64,000 bases of DNA from an uncultured Bacteroidales bacterium (GTDB lineage: Bacteria; Bacteroidota; Bacteroidia; Bacteroidales; G3-4614), in contig CASFRS010000020.1 in NCBI GenBank assembly GCA_949297125.1, positions 1 through 64,000 of the forward strand. Direction: 5' to 3'. The first letter of the stretch is position 1; the number at the start of each line of letters is the position of its first letter. The notes under the pieces are model-generated. The model had not been told where the DNA came from and searched no databases. It saw only the letters and a list, made by a program, of their open reading frames with translations. The translations under genes were made by a program, and so were the position numbers. Below are positions 1 to 8,568 of this stretch, one piece after another.

Positions 1-89
1 ATACACTCGCAAAATTATCCTTAAAAAATGCTTCCGAACTTCTAAAATACCTGAGTCCTGTCAAAGGTCCATGAAGAATCCATTAGCTA

Positions 90-138
90 CAATAAAACAA
101 AAAGAAACCGACCTCAAAATTACTTTTGGGTCGGCTTC
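90..138 (-). terminator. intrinsic terminator of the putative small RNA
   Basis: A 10-bp stem (104-113 with 129-138, one mismatch-like G-U) is followed on the minus strand by a run rich in T (103 down to 90). On the plus strand the stem is also followed by several T, so it may work in both directions. Confidence 0.65.
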
Positions 139-248
139 CTTGTTTTTATGAAGAACGGAGCAAGGCTGGCGACGACCCTGCAATATGCCGCCCTAAAAAG
201 GGAAGCCCCGCTACCACTTTGCGACCATCAAGCCCCGTTCCGGATATG
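95..248 (-). ncRNA. probable small structured RNA, family not recognised
   Basis: On the minus strand a TACCTTTG element (255-262) lies just upstream of a folded segment that ends in a terminator (90-138). Bases 232-239 and 154-161 pair as an 8-bp closing stem with one G-U pair. Inside it, 191-202 forms a small CCC/GGG hairpin, and 165-180 with its neighbours can form a third stem. No tmRNA, RNase P, SRP or 6S signature was recognised. A T-arm-like stretch is visible but no proper tRNA cloverleaf closes. The ends are approximate, inferred from the promoter and the terminator. Confidence 0.45.
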
Positions 249-254
249 CTTTTG

Positions 255-262
255 CAAAGGTA
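255..262 (-). promoter_or_regulatory. -7 element of the putative small RNA
   Basis: Read on the minus strand the bases are TACCTTTG, matching the Bacteroidota TAnnTTTG box. No clear TTTG is seen 19 bases upstream. It places a transcription start near 248, at the edge of the folded segment. Confidence 0.45.
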
Positions 263-597
263 ACGAATCCTGTTAAAATTCTGCCGCTGCTTTGAGTATT
301 TGTTACAATATTGCTGCAAACTTATTGGTTTTTTGTGCAGTTTCATACAATAATCGGCAACCCGCTATTATTTGTCCGTTCATCACTCCGCTGACTGTAA
401 ATCATGCCTGTCTCGCTTGCCGCTGCAACTGGCGTTGGTCTTTCTCTTTCTTCGGAAGGCGGAACTTATTCCCGACTAAGGCTGTTCCTTTCGCAGACTG
501 TTTTGGCGGGAATAAAAGGAGTACACCCAAAGAGATCTTTAAAAAGGGTTATTGGGTGTATTGCTTGTAACTGGGCCTGTCGGCGGTGCGTCAGTTC
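263..597. other. gene-free stretch with one hairpin
   Basis: No reading frame here resembles a protein. An inverted repeat (522-530 with 552-560, TACACCCAA / TTGGGTGTA) lies just downstream of the minus-strand hydrolase stop. On that strand it is followed by CTCCTTTTAT, so it may be a weak terminator for the hydrolase gene. Confidence 0.35.
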
Positions 598-1623
598 TTA
601 TGAAAGCTGTAAGCCCATCTCTTCCAGCCATCCGAAAATCTTCCTGTACAGGGCCTTTCTTACCCCCGCGGCAGAACACAGCAGGTCGTGCATCCCGTCA
701 TTGACCCTTACAAGGTACACATCCTTTCCGAGACGCGGGCCCAGGGCGGCAATATCGGCAACGTTCAGAACGGCATCCGCGCGTTGCATCTCGGGAATCC
801 AGTGCCCCGAAACGACACTTGAGTCGGAATACATGACCATAATCGGGCACGGGATGTCCAACCCCTCCTTAATCCTTTTCTGCGCCCTGTAAACGCCGCC
901 CACCCAGCCGGCCGACACATCGGGCGAAACCATGCGTTTTTTCTCCGTGTCAAAGGCCCATTCTCCATGCTGACCTTCGAGAAGGCTTTCCCCATAACCG
1001 GTAGATATTCCCTGAGAAATCATCATGTCCGGGGCGAACTCCGATATTGCGGCTACGACAGGCATGGCAACCTTGCGCATGAACCACCCCATGTTAAGTT
1101 CCAGAAAAGGGCTGTTAAGGACGAGAGCCTTCACTTTCAGGTTCTCTTTCCGGTCGTTGCAGTAAAGCGAGGCAATAAGCCCTCCGGTTGAATGGGCCAG
1201 CAAAACAATCTCCCTGCACCCCTCATTTCCCATTATGGCGAGCGCCGTATCTATATCGGCATAGAACTCTTCCACATCCCTGAAGTTGCACATCCTTTGC
1301 CATTGCCGGTATGAACGTCCGTGCTTGCGTAAGTCGAGCGCGTAAAAATCATACCCTTCGGCATTGAACCTGTCGGCCATTTCCGTCTGGAAGAAATAAT
1401 CGTTGAAACCGTGGATATAGAGCACACCCCTGCCGGTAGCCTCAGGGGCGTGCCGCTTAATCAGGGTGCAGACCACATCCCCTTCATAGTCGTGTCCCAT
1501 GTCGAGCGTGCGGCAGACGATTCCGTTGCCCAACTCGTCATTGCGGTAATCCCCCGCTTCGGCAGGCGCAGCGGCGAAAAGCAGCAGCGCCTGCAATATG
1601 AAAAAATTCCTGTAAGAAACCAT
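598..1623 (-). CDS. secreted alpha/beta hydrolase, serine-lipase-like
   Basis: The protein has 341 residues when read from the ATG at 1623, chosen because it begins directly with a signal peptide (MVSYRNFFILQALLLF, then AAAPAEA). The fold is alpha/beta hydrolase of the monoacylglycerol lipase / S33 group. HGF near residue 71 marks the oxyanion loop, and the nucleophile elbow A-H-S-T-G-G puts Ser near 145. An Asp in MYSDSS and a His in DGMHD near 312 complete the triad. It probably acts in the periplasm on lipid or ester substrates; the substrate cannot be read from the sequence. It stands alone, facing away from the ribosomal protein genes. Confidence 0.8.
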   Translation of the reverse strand: MVSYRNFFILQALLLFAAAPAEAGDYRNDELGNGIVCRTLDMGHDYEGDVVCTLIKRHAPEATGRGVLYIHGFNDYFFQTEMADRFNAEGYDFYALDLRKHGRSYRQWQRMCNFRDVEEFYADIDTALAIMGNEGCREIVLLAHSTGGLIASLYCNDRKENLKVKALVLNSPFLELNMGWFMRKVAMPVVAAISEFAPDMMISQGISTGYGESLLEGQHGEWAFDTEKKRMVSPDVSAGWVGGVYRAQKRIKEGLDIPCPIMVMYSDSSVVSGHWIPEMQRADAVLNVADIAALGPRLGKDVYLVRVNDGMHDLLCSAAGVRKALYRKIFGWLEEMGLQLS

Positions 1624-1874
1624 GGCGTAAAAATTAAAGTTGTCGCCCGTAGCAGCCAGGCAAGTATCCGGCGAAGCAGCCACCCTGCGCCCTTATCGGC
1701 CAGTACGGCCAGACAAAGCCTGCTGCTGTACGGTACGGTAAAGATAGAAATAAATTCCGTTTCACAGGCCGGCCGGTGTAGCTCCCCGAACAGGTAACGC
1801 ACTTTCGAGGGCAGGAGTTTTCAAGTTTTGAAATCCCGTCTTTCTCCCGAATTGCGAATAAACGGCCGTAACAT

Positions 1875-1905
1875 TTTGCAGAAAAGGAAAAAAACAGTAT
1901 CTTTG
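1875..1905 (+). promoter_or_regulatory. promoter of rpsF-rpsR-rplI
   Basis: TTTG at 1875-1878 and TATCTTTG at 1898-1905 are 19 bases apart, an exact match to the Bacteroidota -33/-7 promoter. The start codon of rpsF follows about 50 bases downstream. Confidence 0.85.
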
Positions 1906-1954
1906 CCCCCGCAAATAAAAAATGCAATACTAACAAATAATTAAACATCAGAGT

Positions 1955-2305
1955 ATGAACCATTACGAAACCGTTTTCATTTTAACTCCCGTTTTGTCTG
2001 AACCTCAGATGAAGGAAGCGGTAGAGAAGTTCACCGGCCTGCTCAAGAACGAAGGAGCGGTAATCGTGAACGAAGAGAACTGGGGATTGCGCAAATTGGC
2101 CTATCCTATCGAGAAGAAATCTACCGGATTTTACCAGTTGGTAGAGTTTGACGCCGAGCCTTCGGTAATAGCCAAACTGGAAGTGAATTTCCGTCGCGAC
2201 GAACGCGTTATCCGTTTCCTGACATTCAGAAAAGACAAATATGCCGAGGAGTACGCAGTAAAGAGAAGAAGTGTAAAATCCAACAAAGCAGAAAAGGAGA
2301 ACTAA
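1955..2305 (+). CDS. rpsF: 30S ribosomal protein S6
   Basis: S6 binds 16S rRNA in the platform of the small subunit as a pair with S18. The 116-residue product starts [16 protein letters not shown] and contains the conserved [10 protein letters not shown] core followed by FYQLVEF, with a basic C-terminal tail. The length is normal. It is the first gene of a tight block with rpsR (3-base gap) and rplI (18-base gap), driven by the promoter at 1875-1905. Confidence 0.97.
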   Translation: MNHYETVFILTPVLSEPQMKEAVEKFTGLLKNEGAVIVNEENWGLRKLAYPIEKKSTGFYQLVEFDAEPSVIAKLEVNFRRDERVIRFLTFRKDKYAEEYAVKRRSVKSNKAEKEN

Positions 2306-2308
2306 ACC

Positions 2309-2581
2309 ATGGCACAGAACGCACAGTCCGAGATAAGATATCTCACCCCCCCTTCGGTAGATGTAAAGAAAAAGAAATATTGCCGTTTCAAAAAGAGCGG
2401 AATAAAATACATCGATTACAAGGACCCCGAATTTTTGAAGAAGTTCCTTAACGAACAAGGCAAGATACTGCCGCGTCGTATAACCGGTACTTCGCTGAAA
2501 TTCCAGCGTCGTATAGCACAAGCCGTAAAGCGTGCGCGCCACTTGGCGTTGCTGCCCTATGTTACAGATATGATGAAATAA
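2309..2581 (+). CDS. rpsR: 30S ribosomal protein S18
   Basis: S18 is the partner of S6 on the small-subunit platform. The 90-residue product holds the family core K-Y-C-R-F-K and the stretch [10 protein letters not shown], then L-P-R-R-I-T-G-T and a basic helix rich in Arg. It has a longer N-terminal extension than the E. coli form, as is usual in Bacteroidota. It sits between rpsF and rplI in the same transcript. Confidence 0.97.
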   Translation: MAQNAQSEIRYLTPPSVDVKKKKYCRFKKSGIKYIDYKDPEFLKKFLNEQGKILPRRITGTSLKFQRRIAQAVKRARHLALLPYVTDMMK

Positions 2582-2599
2582 AATTAGGGAGGAACAACA

Positions 2600-3055
2600 A
2601 TGCAAGTAATATTAAAGGAAGACATCCATAACTTAGGATACAAAGGCGACGTCGTAAACGTAAGGAAAGGTTACGGCCGCAACTATCTCATACCTCAGCA
2701 GAAAGCTGTCATAGCATCCGAATCGGCATTGAAAATGCTGGCCGAGGATAACCGTCAGCGTGCACACAAACTGGCGAAAATCAAGGCCGATGCCGAGGCA
2801 TTTGCAGCCCGTATAAACGGCGTGTCGCTGACAATAGCCACGAAGGCAAGCGAAACCGGAAAGGTTTTCGGTTCGGTAACGACCGTGCAGATAGCCGATG
2901 CGCTTAACGAGAAAGGTCTGGAAGTAGACCGCAAGACCATTGCGCTGAAAGAGCCGATAAAAGAGCTCGGTACCTACAAGCTTGCAGTAAAACTGCACAA
3001 GGAGGTAACAGCCGAGATAGAGGTTGTAGTTGTAGCGGAAGAGAAAGCCGAATAA
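2600..3055 (+). CDS. rplI: 50S ribosomal protein L9
   Basis: L9 is an elongated two-domain protein of the large subunit. The 151-residue product begins MQVILKEDIHNLGYKGD and carries the conserved KGYGRNYLIP signature near residues 24-33, then a long helix and the C-terminal RNA-binding domain. A purine-rich site (AGGGAGGA) precedes the ATG. It is the last gene of the rpsF block; a GC-rich hairpin at 3093-3117 follows. Confidence 0.97.
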   Translation: MQVILKEDIHNLGYKGDVVNVRKGYGRNYLIPQQKAVIASESALKMLAEDNRQRAHKLAKIKADAEAFAARINGVSLTIATKASETGKVFGSVTTVQIADALNEKGLEVDRKTIALKEPIKELGTYKLAVKLHKEVTAEIEVVVVAEEKAE

Positions 3056-3092
3056 CCGGCAAGTAAAATACAGCATATACAAAAGTAGCGGA

Positions 3093-3117
3093 GCGGAGCG
3101 GCAAACCTTCGCTCCGC
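3093..3117 (+). terminator. GC-rich hairpin after rplI
   Basis: GCGGAGCG at 3093-3100 pairs with CGCTCCGC at 3110-3117 around a 9-base loop. There is no T run behind it, so termination is only suggested by position. Confidence 0.4.
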
Positions 3118-3239
3118 GTCGTATCCGTACGTTTCCGATGCAAGTCTCGCCATAGCCTCCCGGTATCGGGAATTCCCGTCTCCCGGCTGTCGTACCGCCG
3201 TGAGGCAGAACAGGAGATAACGATACCGTATAATAATAT

Positions 3240-3270
3240 TTTGTTCTTATATGGGCAAATGTTATCTTTG
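3240..3270 (+). promoter_or_regulatory. promoter of coaX and downstream genes
   Basis: TTTG (3240-3243) and TATCTTTG (3263-3270) are separated by 19 bases. The expected transcription start, near 3277, rules out upstream start codons for coaX and supports the GTG at 3349. Confidence 0.8.
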
Positions 3271-3348
3271 CCCCATGCAACCGGGAAGATAAACAGTTGC
3301 AGGCATAGTCAGAACCGGAGCAGACGGCTTCCGAAAAAACGACAAGTT

Positions 3349-4089
3349 GTGAATCTTGTAATAGACGAAGGAAATACAACCGTAAAGGTGGCGGTATTCG
3401 ATGCTTGTGAGGAACCCGAAAGGGTCTTTACGTTCAAATCGCCCGATGCCGCCGAGATAATGGCGGCCGTATGCGATTATCCCGTAACAGCGGCCATATA
3501 TTCCTCCGTAACGGCGTACGACGCATCGTTGGCAGAGCGGCTTGGGAGGCTTACATCCCGGCTTACGGTAATGGGCCACGATACGCCGCTTCCTATAAAA
3601 ATAAAATATGCAACACCCGCAACGCTCGGAGTGGACCGCATAGCAGGGGCGGTAGCGGCCTGGAGCGCCCGTCCCGGTTCAGACAGTTTCATAATAGATG
3701 CCGGAACGGCAATAACGTACGACTATGTCAGCTCCGACGGCGAATATCTCGGAGGGAACATATCGCCGGGTATAACAATGCGCCTGAAGTCGCTCAACCA
3801 CTATACGGCCGGCCTTCCGCTGGTCTCCAAATCGACCGACTATCCCGAACGGGGGGACGACACCCGGAGCGCAATACTCTCGGGGGTGATGACCGGGGTA
3901 ATAAGCGAAGCCTCGGCATATATAAGGCGGTACAGTAATAAAACACCGGGGTTGAACGTTATAATAACCGGGGGAGACAGCCGTATAATATTTGACAAGT
4001 TGACCCCGGAACTCAGGGCCGTTGCCAGGGAAGACGCTCTCCTGGTATTGAAAGGCCTTAACAATATACTGATCTATAACAGCATATGA
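3349..4089 (+). CDS. coaX: type III pantothenate kinase
   Basis: CoaX phosphorylates pantothenate in the first step of coenzyme A synthesis, in the cytoplasm. From the GTG start the product has 246 residues, normal for the family, and begins M-N-L-V-I-D-E-G-N-T-T, the phosphate-binding motif of this ASKHA-fold kinase. T-L-G-V-D-R and I-D-A-G-T-A follow in the expected order. Longer frames exist upstream but would overlap the promoter. The stop overlaps the next start codon (ATGA), so the outer-membrane protein gene is probably translationally coupled. Confidence 0.93.
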   Translation: MNLVIDEGNTTVKVAVFDACEEPERVFTFKSPDAAEIMAAVCDYPVTAAIYSSVTAYDASLAERLGRLTSRLTVMGHDTPLPIKIKYATPATLGVDRIAGAVAAWSARPGSDSFIIDAGTAITYDYVSSDGEYLGGNISPGITMRLKSLNHYTAGLPLVSKSTDYPERGDDTRSAILSGVMTGVISEASAYIRRYSNKTPGLNVIITGGDSRIIFDKLTPELRAVAREDALLVLKGLNNILIYNSI

Positions 4090-5357
4090 TTAGGAAAATA
4101 TTCTTGGTTGCGATAACCATGATAGCTGCGGCATACCATATGCCGGCAAATTCGCAGACACCCTATTCCATGTACGGGCTGGGAATCCTCGACGACAAGA
4201 CTCTCGGCGTAAATTCCGGAATGGGCGGAGTAGGGTACGCCATAGACAACAACAAGCAGATAAACCCCGCTAACCCGGCATCCTATGCTGCAATGGACTC
4301 CCTGACTTTCCTGTTCGACGTGGGGATGAACGTGAACGTAAACTGGATGAAGGAAAGCACTCTCAAGGAGACGAAGACAACGGCGAATTTCGACTATGCC
4401 GTATTGCAGTTCCCCATGGGCAAGCGTTTCGCCGCATCGCTCGGGGTGATGCCGTATTCCGATGTCGCTTACGACTATTCCAGCTATATTCCGTTGGGGG
4501 CATATTCCCGAACCGGTTCCGGGGGAATTACCCAGGTATATTTCGGGGCTGCGGCAAAAATATGGAAAGAGCTCTATTTCGGCGTCAATGCTGCCTTTAT
4601 GTTCGGCAATCTGACCCATTCCACAACGGTCCTTCCTGCTTCGTCATATAACGTCATGGCCATGATCGACCTGGTGGAGTTCCATGTAACGGACTATAAG
4701 ATAGAACTCGGGCTGCGGTATACGCAACCGGTAAACGAGAAGAATTCGCTAACGTTCGGGTTCGTTTACAGCCCGCAAAAGAAAATGCTCGGCAAAAGAT
4801 ATACAAACACCTATTCGCTCAGTTCGTCCGACAATTCCATTACCATGTCGGTGAGCGATACCACATCGCTTAAAAGCAGTTACGATATAGCGGCAAGCTA
4901 CGGTGCGGGTATCGGCTACAAGTGGGACAACCGCCTTCTCCTCGGGGTGGATGTAACCTACCAGCCATGGAGCAAGGCATCATTTCTCCCCCTGTGGGAA
5001 CGTGAGGATATGTCTGCAGATATCAAAGCCAACCTGCACGACCGCATAAGGATCTCTTTCGGAGGCGAGTATCGCCACGACCAGTATGCCCGTCAGTACC
5101 TGCGCCGGGTAAGGTACCGTCTGGGGGCGTATTACGATGACTCGTACCTGAAAGTCGGTGATGCCAACCTGCGCGAGATAGGAGCAACTCTGGGATTGGG
5201 CTTTCCCCTTTTGCAGGACCGTTCGATAGTAAACCTCTCGGCCCAGTATTTTCATCGCAAACTCTCTTCCGGTTCGGCCATAACCGAAAACGGCCTGATA
5301 ATATCCGTAGGGATATCGTTCAACGAAATGTGGTTCTTCAAGAGCAAATTGCAGTAG
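4086..5357 (+). CDS. outer-membrane beta-barrel protein, FadL/PorV-like
   Basis: The 423-residue product has a signal peptide (MIRKIFLVAITMIAAAYHMPANS). It then has G-L-G and N-P-A-N-P-A-S-Y motifs like those of Bacteroidota barrel proteins related to OmpP1/FadL and PorV/PorQ, followed by many alternating aromatic/polar strands. It ends M-W-F-F-K-S-K-L-Q. The role is probably transport or secretion across the outer membrane; the substrate is unknown. It starts inside the coaX stop codon and lies just upstream of lptC, an envelope-biogenesis context. Confidence 0.75.
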   Translation: MIRKIFLVAITMIAAAYHMPANSQTPYSMYGLGILDDKTLGVNSGMGGVGYAIDNNKQINPANPASYAAMDSLTFLFDVGMNVNVNWMKESTLKETKTTANFDYAVLQFPMGKRFAASLGVMPYSDVAYDYSSYIPLGAYSRTGSGGITQVYFGAAAKIWKELYFGVNAAFMFGNLTHSTTVLPASSYNVMAMIDLVEFHVTDYKIELGLRYTQPVNEKNSLTFGFVYSPQKKMLGKRYTNTYSLSSSDNSITMSVSDTTSLKSSYDIAASYGAGIGYKWDNRLLLGVDVTYQPWSKASFLPLWEREDMSADIKANLHDRIRISFGGEYRHDQYARQYLRRVRYRLGAYYDDSYLKVGDANLREIGATLGLGFPLLQDRSIVNLSAQYFHRKLSSGSAITENGLIISVGISFNEMWFFKSKLQ

Positions 5358-5414
5358 GCGGCCTGCGGAACGGAAAAAACAGCATAACCCCAACCGGATT
5401 GTCTGATACAGAAT

Positions 5415-6116
5415 ATGCGTTACGGCGAAAAACATACCGCTTCGATATGCCGCACGATAATTGCGGCGGCAGTACTTCTCTGCGCCCTTCCCGGATGCGG
5501 CGGCGACAAGAAAGAGATAGTAGGCGCAATAACCAATCCGAAGGAGGTAAGCACCATATTCAGCCGCGATGTAACCACGCTGATATCCGATTCCGGGATA
5601 ACCCGCTACCGCGTAGTAACAAAAGAGTGGTACATGTACGAGCAGTCCGATTCCCCGCGCTGGTACTTTCCCAAAGGGCTCTATATCGAAACATTCGATG
5701 AGGATTTCGACGTGGAGGCCTTCATCGAAGGCGATACGGCCATATACTACAAGTACAAGCGTCTATGGGAACTGAAGGGCGATGTGAGAATGGCCAACAT
5801 AAACGACGAGCGCTTCTTTACCGAACAGATTTTCTGGGATCAGGACAAGCAGCAGGTATTTTCCGACAGTACCATACATATCGAACGGGGCGACAGGATA
5901 ATAGAGGGGAAAGGCTTCCTTTCAAACGAATCCATGACAAAATACAAGATTCTCAAGACAACCGGGATTTTCCCGGTAGAAAAGCGGGAAACAAACGACA
6001 GTGTACGTAAGGATGCCCCGGCCATGCGGCAGAACAATGCATTGAAATATGCCCCACAGGACCGTCTCCGCCCGATCCCGGACAGTCAGGCCGCAGAGCG
6101 GAATCCCGCTTCATGA
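5415..6116 (+). CDS. lptC: LPS export ABC transporter periplasmic protein LptC
   Basis: LptC bridges the inner-membrane LptBFG complex to LptA and carries lipopolysaccharide across the periplasm. The 233-residue product has a signal sequence ending in a lipobox (A-L-P-G-C, Cys28), so this homologue is probably a lipoprotein rather than a simple membrane-anchored protein. The beta-jellyroll is visible as repeated strands such as G-D-T-A-I-Y-Y, L-W-E-L-K-G-D-V and I-I-E-G-K-G-F. The C-terminal tail is basic and rich in Asn and Pro. It lies 57 bases after the barrel protein. Confidence 0.85.
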   Translation: MRYGEKHTASICRTIIAAAVLLCALPGCGGDKKEIVGAITNPKEVSTIFSRDVTTLISDSGITRYRVVTKEWYMYEQSDSPRWYFPKGLYIETFDEDFDVEAFIEGDTAIYYKYKRLWELKGDVRMANINDERFFTEQIFWDQDKQQVFSDSTIHIERGDRIIEGKGFLSNESMTKYKILKTTGIFPVEKRETNDSVRKDAPAMRQNNALKYAPQDRLRPIPDSQAAERNPAS

Positions 6117-6280
6117 AGGGAAATACGGGAGGCGTCAGCAGAAGGGACCTGGCCGGTACCGCCGGTACAGCAGGAGGAGTGCCGGTACTTTGAAAACAGA
6201 ATCGTGCTGCCGCAAAAAGGAAAACTGTATTGCCGTTTCCGCAAAGCGTTCCGGCAGCGTAAAAAACATCGCTTATATCA

Positions 6281-6310
6281 TTGATATAAAAGCTAAAATT
6301 ATTATCTTCG
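6281..6310 (+). promoter_or_regulatory. promoter of the peptidyl-prolyl isomerase gene
   Basis: TTG at 6281-6283 and TATCTTCG at 6303-6310, 19 bases apart, lie 52 bases before the start codon. The -7 box has one mismatch to the consensus. Confidence 0.55.
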
Positions 6311-6362
6311 CGCCGTAAAAAATATTCAAACAGGAACAAACATAAAAAAACTTAGATATTAA

Positions 6363-8483
6363 ATGGCTACATTACAGAAAATTAGGAATCAGGCAGGGCT
6401 TCTTGTCATAGTCATAGGTCTGGCTATGCTGGCATTCATCATAGGGGACTTCCTGACCTCCGGTTCTACATTCTTTCACATGAACCGCGACAAAGTTGCA
6501 GTTGTAAACGGAAACAGGATAACGGTAGAAGAGTTCCAGATGCGTGTAAACCGCGCAGTAGAAGAGGAGCAGATGCGCTATCGTACGCAATACAACCGTT
6601 CCATGCCCGAAGAGCGTTCGTCGCAGATAAACAAGGAAGTATTCGACAGGATGGTGTCGGAAATGGTACTGACCGATGCTACCCGGGAAATGGGTCTGGG
6701 CGTATCGGCCAGGGAACTGCAGGACCTCCTTACGGGCGACAATATATCCATGCAGGTGGTACAACTCTTCGGCGACCCCCGTACGGGCGAGGTCGACCGT
6801 GCCAGGATAAACGAATTCATACAGTTCCTGTTTTCCGACGACCAGTCGCAATACACCCCCGAGGAACTGCAGCGCATAAACGAGCAGCGCGCTTTCTGGC
6901 TGGATCTTGAAAAGAGCGTAAAGGAAGAACGCCTTATGACGAAACTCTTTACCGCTATACAGAAATCGCTCCAGCCCAATGACCTCGACCTCGAATCGTC
7001 TTTCAACGAGTCGCTCAACATGGTCGATTTCGTGTATGCCTCGCAGATGTACACCGCAGTCCCCGACTCGGCGGTTACGGTAACCGACAAGGAGATACAG
7101 GCCATGTACGACAAGAAGAAAGAGTCGTTCAAGCGCGATGCTTCGCGTCAGATAAAATACGTTGCCGTAAGCATCCTTCCCAGCGAAGCCGACTATAAGA
7201 TGACCGAAGAGAAGATAAACAACTATAAAAAGCAGTTCGAGGAGACTTCCGATGTTTCCGGGCTGTTGAGTTTCAATACCGACGTGCCGTATGTCGATGC
7301 ATATACTTCGGTAAAGAGCCTCACCGGCGTAATGAAGGACTTCGTATCGAAAGCCGGCAAAGACGAGGTATTCGGGCCTTTCTTCGAGAACGACTCCTAC
7401 AAGATGTACCGTCTTATGGGGCGTACCACATCGCCCGATTCCGTGAAGGTAAGGCATATAATGCTGCGGGCAGACCAGGAATCCCTGCGCGACAGCCTTC
7501 TGGCAGAGATAAAGAAAGGCGCCGATTTCAAGGAGATAGCGTCGCAGTATTCGTTGGACACAAATTCGTCGGCCAACGGCGGCGAACTCGGCTGGCTTAC
7601 CGAACCCATGATGGTAACCCTGGGCAAGGACTTTATGGAAAAATGTTTCAGGGGGAATGAAAGAGGTGCGTTCAAGGTGGAAACCAACTACGGAATACAC
7701 ATAGCAGAAGTGGAAGAACGTACCAAACCGATTGAAAAGGTAAAAGTTGCGCAGTTTGTACTCAATGTGCGCCCCAGTTCCGAAACATACGGCAACCTGT
7801 ACAACAAGGTAAGCCAGTATATAGCAGTGAACAATACCCTCGAGACTTTTGAAAAGGGCGATACGGAGAAAGAGATTACGGTGCAGAATGCAGTTCTCCA
7901 TCCCGATGATATAAACATAAATAACGTGCGCGATGCGCGTCAGGCTATAAAATGGGCCTTCAATGCCGACAAGGGCGATTTGTCGGAGATATTCAATATC
8001 GACAACAAGTTCGTGGTGGCTATGATATACGAAGAGGGTAAGGAAGGTTATGCTCCCGTAGAGGATGTAGAGCAGCAGTTGCGCTATGCTGTCATATCCG
8101 AAAAGAAAGGCGATATGATTGCCGATGCCCTTGCCGGGGTAGAAGGGGGTATAGACACGTTCGCATCGAAGATGTCGTCCAGGATAGATACCGTACGGGG
8201 GGCATCGTTCATGAACTCGGTAATAACGGGAATGGGATTCGAGCCTAAGGTGGCCGGCATAGCCCCCTATACCGAGGTGGGCGGCATGACCGCTCCGGTC
8301 AAGGGCAACCGCGGTGTCTATGTAATAGATGTAATAAACAAGGTTCCCGTAACGGCAAATTTCGACAAACCCACCGAAATACTCCGTTACAACCAGATAG
8401 TGCGTCAGGTGCTGTACGGACAGTTGCTCGATGTAATAAAATCGAAAGCCGACATAGAGGATAACAGAATAAAATTCTTCTGA
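6363..8483 (+). CDS. membrane-anchored peptidyl-prolyl isomerase, PpiD/SurA type
   Basis: This 706-residue protein helps proteins fold in the periplasm. One membrane helix (about residues 12-32) anchors the N-terminus. A SurA-like helical chaperone region follows, and one parvulin (PpiC) domain lies at about residues 345-455, with the family pattern V-R-H-I-M-L, G-A-D-F, A-S-Q-Y-S and N-G-G-E-L-G-W. A long C-terminal region completes the PpiD-like architecture. It has its own promoter and a strong terminator behind it (8510-8553). Confidence 0.9.
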   Translation: MATLQKIRNQAGLLVIVIGLAMLAFIIGDFLTSGSTFFHMNRDKVAVVNGNRITVEEFQMRVNRAVEEEQMRYRTQYNRSMPEERSSQINKEVFDRMVSEMVLTDATREMGLGVSARELQDLLTGDNISMQVVQLFGDPRTGEVDRARINEFIQFLFSDDQSQYTPEELQRINEQRAFWLDLEKSVKEERLMTKLFTAIQKSLQPNDLDLESSFNESLNMVDFVYASQMYTAVPDSAVTVTDKEIQAMYDKKKESFKRDASRQIKYVAVSILPSEADYKMTEEKINNYKKQFEETSDVSGLLSFNTDVPYVDAYTSVKSLTGVMKDFVSKAGKDEVFGPFFENDSYKMYRLMGRTTSPDSVKVRHIMLRADQESLRDSLLAEIKKGADFKEIASQYSLDTNSSANGGELGWLTEPMMVTLGKDFMEKCFRGNERGAFKVETNYGIHIAEVEERTKPIEKVKVAQFVLNVRPSSETYGNLYNKVSQYIAVNNTLETFEKGDTEKEITVQNAVLHPDDININNVRDARQAIKWAFNADKGDLSEIFNIDNKFVVAMIYEEGKEGYAPVEDVEQQLRYAVISEKKGDMIADALAGVEGGIDTFASKMSSRIDTVRGASFMNSVITGMGFEPKVAGIAPYTEVGGMTAPVKGNRGVYVIDVINKVPVTANFDKPTEILRYNQIVRQVLYGQLLDVIKSKADIEDNRIKFF

Positions 8484-8509
8484 TAAGCAGATAAAAGTCA
8501 GTTGTTTAC

Positions 8510-8553
8510 AAAGGGGACGTTTTCAACCTTGCATTTGAAGCGTCCCCTTTTAC
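8510..8553 (+). terminator. intrinsic terminator after the isomerase gene
   Basis: AAAGGGGACG at 8510-8519 pairs with CGTCCCCTTT at 8541-8550, followed by TTA. The stem is perfect over ten base pairs. Confidence 0.8.
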
Positions 8554-8568
8554 ATGCAGTAAAGGAAA

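Noticed and set aside
154..239. A possible degenerate tRNA
   Set aside because: The closing stem and a T-arm-like stretch are suggestive, but there are extra bases between the T-arm and the acceptor stem, no proper anticodon arm and no CCA context. A small RNA with its own terminator explains the data better.
3241..3348. An upstream ATG extension of coaX
   Set aside because: The extra codons overlap the -33/-7 promoter and lie mostly before the predicted transcript start; the conserved N-terminus begins at the GTG at 3349.
6372..7901. A 509-residue open frame opposite the peptidyl-prolyl isomerase gene
   Set aside because: It is antisense to an intact, recognisable gene and has no similarity to known proteins.
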